Assembly: GCF_000485595.1 (NCBI RefSeq) | Contig: NW_014577181.1 | Span: forward strand, 615,099-651,941 | Length of the DNA stretch: 36,843 nucleotides | Reading direction: 5' to 3' | Origin: Priapulus caudatus | Taxonomy: Eukaryota > Priapulida > Priapulimorpha > Priapulimorphida > Priapulidae | Shown: one piece after another, positions 30,369 through 36,843 of the stretch | How positions within the stretch are numbered: position 1 is the first letter of the stretch | Layout: each line of letters opens with the position of its first letter | Notes under the pieces: model-generated | Seen by the model: the letters and a program-made list of their open reading frames with translations, nothing else | What the model was told of the DNA's origin: nothing | Databases searched by the model: none | Program-made: the position numbers and the translations under genes

Positions 30369-32040
30369 TGTTCATGCTCGCTAGATTATGAGTGAATACG
30401 CGCCGCGCGTTAGGAGATTATTCAATGGCGCGAATGAAGGAGAATCATGAACGCGAACACAGCCATTTGTTCACAGAATCCTGCATTCGTTAGTTCAAAC
30501 GATATCGTACATGAAAGTAACGACAGAATCATCACTGCGTCGAAACGAATCAGCCAGGCAGCACGCGTGGGACCAGAAGCCACGCAGCGGCAATTGTGCA
30601 AACGCGAGACAATGCTAACTGCAGCCACAGCGAAAGCGAAAAGCGTCTTACGTGCACGTAATTTCTGCTTCGTTTCGCTCGAATGTCGGCTTCGTTGCGG
30701 CACCTATGCCGCAGAGAACGAAATTGGAACGACATGGAAAGCATGACCAATGAATTTCTTTGCATGGGGGAGACGGAATGTGATAAAATAGTAACTTGTG
30801 AAGCGACATCGTTGATGTAAATCCGCCACTGTTGCTTCGCCGCTAGGGCTCTGACACAAAGAAAGAAAAATCCAGTCGAATAAGTTGAGAATCTCCGAAC
30901 ACAAAATTGTCAGCAAAGCTATAATTTCTCTGCACGTGCTTACAATGATGGCGTCTAGATGGCGGACAGACGGGATTGAGTTGGTTCGGATTCATTCATA
31001 TATCTACATAGATGTGCGGTCAAATCTAACTAAGCACGAGAGTTGTCATTTGCATTACCACTCATTTAAAGTAGCTAAAATATCCAAGTTGATCTAACTA
31101 GGTTTCTAGCAGCCGATTTTTAATTAAGTGAACTCATATGAGAAAACTTGCGTGGCGTAATAATGGCATCAGAAAACATTACTCTCTCTAGCTAAAGCAG
31201 CAGCCATCGTCCACAACTCGACTAAGTCCTTTCCAAGCTTCCCTCCCACTCACCCATAAATACACCCACCGACCCAACTAGCCCAATCACCCGCTAACTC
31301 CCTAACTCGCTCATAGATTCACGCACGCACTCACACATTTACGCCGCACTCACCAAAGCACTTACTAATTCGCTCATCTAACAACCCATCCACTTACTAA
31401 TTCCTTTACACTCTCTCCTGCTAAATCTCTCGCATTCGCTCTCTCCCCTAGTATTTTTCTCACACCACTACGCAGTACGTACAAGCCTAATGCTCTGCTA
31501 CGCTACCTGATGCTACGTAAGTGGCAGTAACAATTAAGTTATACATTACGCGTCAGGCGCACCTATATTAACAGTTATCAGTTATATTATAATCCGTAAT
31601 TAGTGACTACAAGTACATGTTGCGCACATTCATGAGCATTATCCTGCATCGGCCTCGAGGCATTAGTAGCAGCAATCATCGAGGCAGATAATAACAAGTT
31701 GATGAGCGGTTAGCTTGAAATTACATGCAGACAAATATCGCTCGGTGACACGGCGTATTACGGCCTTCTTTATACGCTCTTGGGCGTATCCATCACATAG
31801 GCATTATATTCCGTCGATGCTGTACGAGCTATTCACGTATTTACGCACAATGCCATACAGATATTACATGCGTGTACGTACGCTATTCACCACCAACTTG
31901 TTGTTGCTTATACAGACATTCTAGCATAGTAGGGATCAGCCGGTCAATACTGCGAGGAAGAAGTAGTATTATAGTTTCTGCCAAAAACGAATTGTCCATT
32001 GAATGTGTTTAAACGGGTTGGATTGCGAATTTCTATTTCT
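30369..32040. other. CpG-containing intergenic DNA, no gene seen
   Basis: No supported exon. 31226-31480 is almost devoid of G on the plus strand, built from CACTCACCCA- and CTAACTC-type words, and looks like a decayed low-complexity array. Confidence 0.5.
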
Positions 32041-32204
32041 ATTTCGTCCTAGCTCTCACGAATGATAGTGAAGGTCACTCTAGTCACCGCACATATGCGC
32101 CTTACTGTTCACAATTTGCCCATTATCATTGCCAATTTAAATATTCCGTCGAGAAAAATACCGTCGGCGCGAATATTTGTTTGCTGGCTGCGCTAGTCAA
32201 TTGA

Positions 32205-32229
32205 ATTTGCATGCAATGCTAATGCAAAT
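32205..32229. promoter_or_regulatory. Inverted pair of POU octamer motifs
   Basis: ATTTGCAT at 32205-32212 and ATGCAAAT at 32222-32229, both perfect octamers in opposite orientation with 9 bp between, about 1.2 kb upstream of the MATH-BTB start codon. Role inferred only. Confidence 0.4.
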
Positions 32230-32478
32230 GGCGCTGATACTCAATCTGAGCTACGGCATTAAAATTCTGCCTTTACGATTCTCGACGTCTACGATGTCAA
32301 TCGCTTTCCTCTATTAGCCGCCCGGCAGAGCGGCGGCAGTTACCAAAGCTGACGAGGCAATGGTGCGCGAAAACGATCCCCTACCACTAGTCTTCTTCGG
32401 CAACCCGAGTTAGCCTCTTCTATACGATATGTGACAGGCATGACATTTCCTTCGCGTAGGCGTGCTCTCATGCCAAGT

Positions 32479-32592
32479 CATACACACCACCCCCGCGCAG
32501 CAACCCACCGAAAAGAAATGCCCACCCATCTACACGCACGCCTGCCCACCCATACACACCCACCCCCGCGCAGCAACCCACCGAAAAGAAAA
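32479..32592. repeat. Direct 40-bp duplication
   Basis: CATACACACC then CCCCGCGCAGCAACCCACCG and AAAAGAAA occur at 32479-32518 and again at 32551-32592, spaced about 72 bp, with further CCCACCCAT words between. Confidence 0.85.
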
Positions 32593-32654
32593 GACAGTAA
32601 AAACGGCGCGCTAAAAATCAATATCGGCTCCAGCGGATTGGTATAAGTCTAGAA

Positions 32655-32700
32655 GGTGATGTCATTAGCGCGGCGGCCAATCAGCTTGCGCGGACGCTCG
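32655..32700 (+). promoter_or_regulatory. Candidate proximal promoter of the MATH-BTB gene
   Basis: GGCGGCCAATCAGC (CCAAT box, 32677-32681) is preceded by TGATGTCATT (a CRE-like word, about 32657-32666) in CpG-rich DNA. No TATA box is evident. The start codon is about 750 bp downstream, so a long or spliced 5' UTR is implied. Confidence 0.35.
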
Positions 32701-32832
32701 CACGCCGGATCAGCTGTGCTGTGAAGCAAGAGAGCGTGTGGCTGAGGCTTCACTCGTAAGCGCGCCACGTTTAGGCAGAAAGGACGGCGCTCTCCGCCTG
32801 CTCGCGTGCGTGTTTGTCTATATGTGTATATG

Positions 32833-32882
32833 TGCGAAAGAATTATCAGGATTGCATGCGAAAGAATTATTAGGATTGTGTG
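32833..32882. repeat. Two-copy 25-bp tandem repeat
   Basis: GCGAAAGAATTATCAGGATT and GCGAAAGAATTATTAGGATT follow one another, in the presumed leader of the MATH-BTB gene. Confidence 0.85.
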
Positions 32883-33315
32883 CGGGAGCTTCCTAATTTG
32901 AGAGTTGTTTACGTGAAGACGCATCGATGCGTGGAGGAACGCTGAATATATGGCACAGATAGATGGATATTCGTCGCATGTGCATACGACGCGATGACGA
33001 CGAATCGACCTTGTAGGTCAGATCGCATAGTGGTGATGTACTAACGGCGTCGGATTCTCTCGTCGACCGCTTCTCCCATTCTCTCTGTCTCTCGCTTGCT
33101 TCTGTTTGTAAAAGCTGCGAGCTGCGACATTTGTCGGCTTATATTTACCCTCAGCTCCCCGGAGGCCTCCGGGTGAACCGCGCGCATGCGTGTGTGACGA
33201 CACAAGTGTCAACAAGCCAAGTAGCATTGCGACTTGGTGGATGTAAGTGTCACTCTAAGCCCGTATACGTCTCGCTGTTCCATCGCTCGCTCGCGTTTAC
33301 GCGACCCTCCCCCCA

Positions 33316-33322
33316 TTCTCTA

Positions 33323-33375
<53 letters not shown>

Positions 33376-33392
33376 ATCTCTATCTCTGTCTC
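33316..33392 (+). repeat. CT microsatellite in the MATH-BTB leader
   Basis: A (CT)n tract with a few TA or TG interruptions, ending 41 bp before the start codon. It keeps an upstream frame open as poly-Ser-Leu, which is not coding. It could act as a pyrimidine tract for a leader intron (a possible donor GGAT|GTAAGT lies at 33243) or as a GAGA-type promoter element on the other strand. Confidence 0.8.
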
Positions 33393-33433
33393 TCTTGCCG
33401 GCTCCTCGCCGGGGAGATGTGCATGCGGCCAAG

Positions 33434-34271
33434 ATGGCGCATTACACGTTCCAAACGCCGGACTTCGCGACGCGCTTCAAGGCCAACCCGGACGAGCTGT
33501 TCATGGATTTCTACTCGTCGTACATCGCCGACAACGTGTGCAAGATCCAGTGGCGCGTCTACTTCAAGCGGCACGTGCGCGACAACACGCAGAAGGAGTA
33601 CATCTCCGCCTACCTGAAGCTGCTCAAGTTCTTCGACCGCTCGCACCGCTCGGTGAGCTGTCGCGGCAACCTCGAGGTCACCTACTCGATCGGCATACGC
33701 GACGACGAGTGCCAGTGCGTGCACAGCAAGTCGGCGACGCACAACGACTGGGGCAACGACTGGGGCTGGCGGGAGTTCCTCCCGCTCGAAGCTCTCGACG
33801 ACTACGTCCTGCCCGACGGCTCCCTCTTCGTCTTCTGCAACGTCGACGTGCGGCAGGCGGGTCGTCACAGCATCCCGCCGAGCCCGCCCGCACTGCCCTG
33901 TTCGAACAGTAACCGCCGCAGCCTGCTGCTCGTCGGCAACAGCTTCTACGGCGCGCTCGGCTCGCTTGGAGAGCGTCTGCTGAACGACAAGTGCCACATG
34001 GACGTGACGATCACGGCAGGCGAGAAAAACACGGTCAACTTCCAGGCGCACAAGTCCGTGCTGTCGATACAGTCGCCGGTGTTCGCGCTGACGTTCGACC
34101 ACAACAAGTACCTGCCCGACCTGCCCGTCGGACACTCGCACCTCAGGATAAAGGACTTCGACGGCGACACGGTGCGAGAGATGCTCACCTACATCTACAC
34201 GGGTCATACGGACAAGCTGACCGAGATGGCGCATCTACTGCTGCCGGCCGCCGAGAAGTATCAACTAGAAG
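33434..34271 (+). CDS. MATH-BTB (SPOP-like) ubiquitin ligase adaptor, first coding exon
   Basis: The MATH domain of such proteins binds substrate and the BTB domain binds cullin-3. ATG 33434 in GCCAAGATGGCG is an excellent start; the open frame above it is CT repeat. MATH (about residues 10-145): QWRVYFKRHV, YISAYLKLLKF, DWGWREFLPLEAL, LPDGSLFVFCNVDV. A Pro/Ser linker follows. BTB (about 175-279): LLNDKCHMDVTI, FQAHKSVLSIQSPVF, EMLTYIYTGH, LLPAAEKYQLE. The exon ends in phase 1 at G|GTGAGA inside the BTB fold, so the last helices lie in exons not found here. In SPOP the substrate cleft has Trp-Gly-Phe; here it reads Trp-Gly-Trp. Codons are strongly GC-ending, unlike MRPS5. Close to SPOP/SPOPL and other MATH-BTB families; I do not assign a symbol. 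Confidence 0.9.
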
Positions 34272-34316
34272 GTGAGAATATGTGCCTATATGTATGCTTA
34301 TAATATGTATATATGC

Positions 34317-34344
34317 GTGCGTGCGTGCGTGCGTTGTGTGTGTG

Positions 34345-34411
<67 letters not shown>
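34317..34411. repeat. GT microsatellite next to the MATH-BTB donor
   Basis: A long (GT)n tract preceded by GTGC units, starting about 45 nt inside the intron. Cys-Val frames through it are artefacts. Confidence 0.92.
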
Positions 34412-34532
34412 GTTGTGTATGTGTATGTGCGTGCGTGCGGAGTTTACACCGATATAATGATAAGGAAGAAGAAAGAGGGAAGGCATGCGCAGGAAGGCAG
34501 ACAGAGCGACACACATGGGCGTCAGACATACA

Positions 34533-34643
34533 CACCACACCACGCCACGCCACGCCACGCCACGCCACGCCACGCCACGCCACGCCACGCCACACCACAC
34601 CACACCACACCACACCACACCACACCACAAACACGCACGCACG
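34533..34643. repeat. CCACG to CCACA pentamer satellite
   Basis: About ten CCACG pentamers give way to about nine CCACA pentamers and then CACG tetramers. The boundary is abrupt, suggesting successive expansions of two variant units. Confidence 0.9.
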
Positions 34644-34649
34644 CACGCA

Positions 34650-36778
34650 TGCACGCCACACAGAGATGGGGGAAGAAAGGGAGAAAGAAAGCCCAACACA
34701 TACGTCCGTGTTAATGCGTCAACATGTGTCGCGTTTTCTTTACGTATACATTTTGGAGCTTTTCACTTTCTACGCATACTTTACTCGAACATCCCTATTT
34801 TATATCGACTCGTGATCAGCTCCTATGTTCAGCAGGTTATGAAAGCGTGCAGAGCTAAACTGAACAGTTATCCTTGAAAGGGACGTGTAAGTAACGCTCA
34901 CGTGCAAACAGAGTGAAACCATGCACAGTAGAAATTAATAGCACCGAGGTGAAACGCCGCAGCATCACCAACGCACTGAGCGTTAGAGTGAAACTCACGA
35001 TCAAAACATAGGCGCAAGACAGCAGTGATGAAGATCCATGACAGCGTCATGCAGATCTGCGTGCGAGAGTTTTTTTTTAGCAGCGAGCCATCACGGGTCA
35101 CGGCGGATTGGGTGTAAATCAATTTCGCCCCTCGCGGGTCTCCCACTGCTCATCGTCTGCTCACGGCGCGCCCATTCACACGCGCACATCGATTTCCCTC
35201 CGTACAAAACACGATGTATTATATTCTCGTCCGAAAGAGCGGCCCTGAAAAGAGCATGTTGCCAATAGGGAGTGCAAATACACAGAGAGGATGGATTCGC
35301 TGGCAGTTATGGCTTCTATATGTACGTCTATATAAGTGTATATGGAGCTGGTGGGGTGCGCCATCACTCGTGCGTATCTTAGCATATTACCGCGCTCTCG
35401 CCTCACAGTGAAGTGTTCGTGTAATTAATTAGTGTATAATAATCAAATAGAAGATCTTAGCGTGCTTGGCGCATTTTCGTGTGAAATACATAGAAGCCCG
35501 GGAAGTCCCTAAAAGATGTGTGTATTTGTAGATTCGCCGCTGCATGGGTACATAAAACTGTTCGACGTGAATTTGTTCGAGATAACGAACAATTTCGTAT
35601 GCAAATCGAATCATTTGCAAGGAAAGATTACTCAATATTTAACGTTTACTACACCATCCGTTTCATCCATTTTCTATGACTTCATTCTAATATAATCAAC
35701 ATCAAATGAGAGGCGGATTAGCAGCACAGCCGGAGCCCGTTAATAGATCATCTTCAATCATTGTCGTCTCAATACGGGTTAAAAGTCACTAATCCGCAAG
35801 GTGACGCTTCGCCAGCTTCGATAGTTCGGAACCACGATTTGAATATGTCGGTAATTTAAAATTTTACCCTCTAATTTACTTATTTTTATATCACAGTACA
35901 GTAAACCTATGTTATAGTAAAGTAAAGCTGTGCAATACCTCTACTATTTTGTCCCAAAGAGGCCCACGGAAGCCTGAGCTACGTTTATACTTATGTAAGT
36001 TGTATCGGTATCGGTAATACTGCAATATACGCATTATTTTGCTCTTTGTAAGCTCAGCTCCGATGCTTCGGAATTCACACTAATCTAGACCAGGTCTGGC
36101 ACCAAGCTTTCCAGATTAGTGAGGTCCAACCTGTACCAATAATAATCTAATGAATATTTCTGCAATTAACAGCGTAGCTAACTGTGAACGGTGCACATAT
36201 AAAGCTGGGTTTACACTACCAATTTTGTGTTGGCGAATTGGCGAATTGGACCACGATAAGGCTATGTGTCAACCTCATGCTCTAGCGTAAGCCGCAGCGC
36301 CTGGAAGTAGAGATGTGCACTCTTCGTGCTCAAAATCAAAAATACGTTGAAAAAGAATCTTGTTCCATTAAATCGATGTTTCTTGTGCATACACCCAGCG
36401 TGGACTTCCGTCCCTTCAACTCATTGCATTACTTGTGCTAATGCGCTAATGCGTTTTCGTTTTATGCAAATCGATATAACGGTGGCTACCATAGCTCGCA
36501 TTTCCACGCTGAATCAACACAGCATCGGCGCGGCGTCTTCGCTTACGTTTGCCCAACGCCAGTGTCTGTCAGACACGAGCGCGAGCAAGTGGTGACATTC
36601 CTCTTCCATTGGACGTTGATTCTCAGCGGTGACCTTCTGCGGGTTATTGTCAGCCTGCGCGCTGCCACTTGTAACATGTAACATGTCTGACAAGCGTAAG
36701 ACATGGGCGACGACAATTGACGATGATACTCTTAATAGAAATATCATCTCCGCCTATCAAATGCTACGATAGTAATGC
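34650..36778. other. Downstream DNA (presumed MATH-BTB intron), no exon confirmed
   Basis: I looked for the C-terminal BTB/BACK exons and found none with correct phase. A small inverted repeat CACTAATCT/AGATTAGTG lies at 36078-36121, enclosing GACCAGGTC. Confidence 0.45.
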
Positions 36779-36780
36779 AG

Positions 36781-36843
<63 letters not shown>
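36779..36843. repeat. GA microsatellite at window end
   Basis: (GA)n running to the last base of the window; the true length is unknown. Confidence 0.92.

Noticed and set aside
29919-30395. Overlapping open frames on both strands with Tyr-Ile, Thr-His or Cys-Val runs
   Set aside because: Translation of TA, CA and CGCA microsatellites.
33131-33433. In-frame N-terminal extension of the MATH-BTB open frame
   Set aside because: It passes through a CT microsatellite as Ser-Leu repeats, and the ATG at 33434 has a near-ideal context; treated as leader.
33380-34234. 284-residue minus-strand open frame opposite the MATH-BTB exon
   Set aside because: Shadow of a GC-rich coding exon; Val/Glu/Arg-rich with no domain.
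34833-34877. Possible second MATH-BTB exon reading QVMKACRAKLNSYP then stop
   Set aside because: It resembles the BTB-end motif LKxxCExxL, but the only AG acceptors (after TTCAG or TTCAGCAG) give the wrong phase for an exon 1 that ends in phase 1.
34485-34877. Thr-Pro-Arg-His repeat protein
   Set aside because: Translation of the CCACG/CCACA pentamer satellite.

Overview
The window is animal nuclear DNA, probably from a marine invertebrate. It shows spliced genes with GT/AG introns, a mitoribosomal gene and a MATH-BTB gene, abundant microsatellites, interstitial CCCTAA (vertebrate-type telomere) repeats and many short inverted-repeat elements. I cannot name the species. Most long open frames fall in microsatellites or repeats and are not genes.

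Three genes are supported. (1) A complete plus-strand gene for mitochondrial ribosomal protein uS5m (MRPS5), 12 coding exons between 11382 and 25775. The exons sum to 1275 nt with every splice phase compatible, giving 424 residues. Exon 1 encodes an acid-free, Arg-containing presequence and lies about 7 kb upstream of exon 2. (2) The last three coding exons (28562 down to 26979, minus strand) of a protein ending in a FERM F3 lobe, most like the tail of MyTH4-FERM unconventional myosins. It converges tail-to-tail on MRPS5; its upstream exons were not found. (3) The first coding exon (33434-34271, plus) of a MATH-BTB (SPOP-like) protein, GC-rich and unlike its surroundings, continuing beyond a donor into a microsatellite-filled intron. 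A possible first exon of an unrecognised minus-strand gene lies at 10363-10445.

Layout: 1-2505 has nothing recognisable; 2506-3310 holds CTG and GATG tracts; 5.6-8.2 kb holds two tandem copies of a composite mobile repeat, with a third at 14.04-15.37 kb. Each copy carries a nested element of about 0.52 kb with ~65-bp terminal inverted repeats, a tRNA-like Pol III promoter sequence and a CCCTAA tract. 11.5-12.6 kb is a nest of small inverted-repeat insertions; 15.85-16.75 kb is a large palindrome. MRPS5 introns carry two copies of a ~1.2-kb repeat (19.66-20.81 and 21.05-22.27 kb) and a long-armed foldback (24.69-25.45 kb), whose minimal relative sits at 27.54 kb. 29.09-29.50 kb is a SINE-like element. 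From about 29.6 kb the base composition becomes CpG-rich up to the MATH-BTB gene. The window ends in a GA tract.

Two repeat copies (14.04-15.37 and 21.05-22.27 kb) are riddled with single-base indels relative to their sisters, which looks more like unpolished long-read gap filling than biology. The most unusual biological object is the nested TIR element that combines a tRNA-like module with telomere-type repeats.
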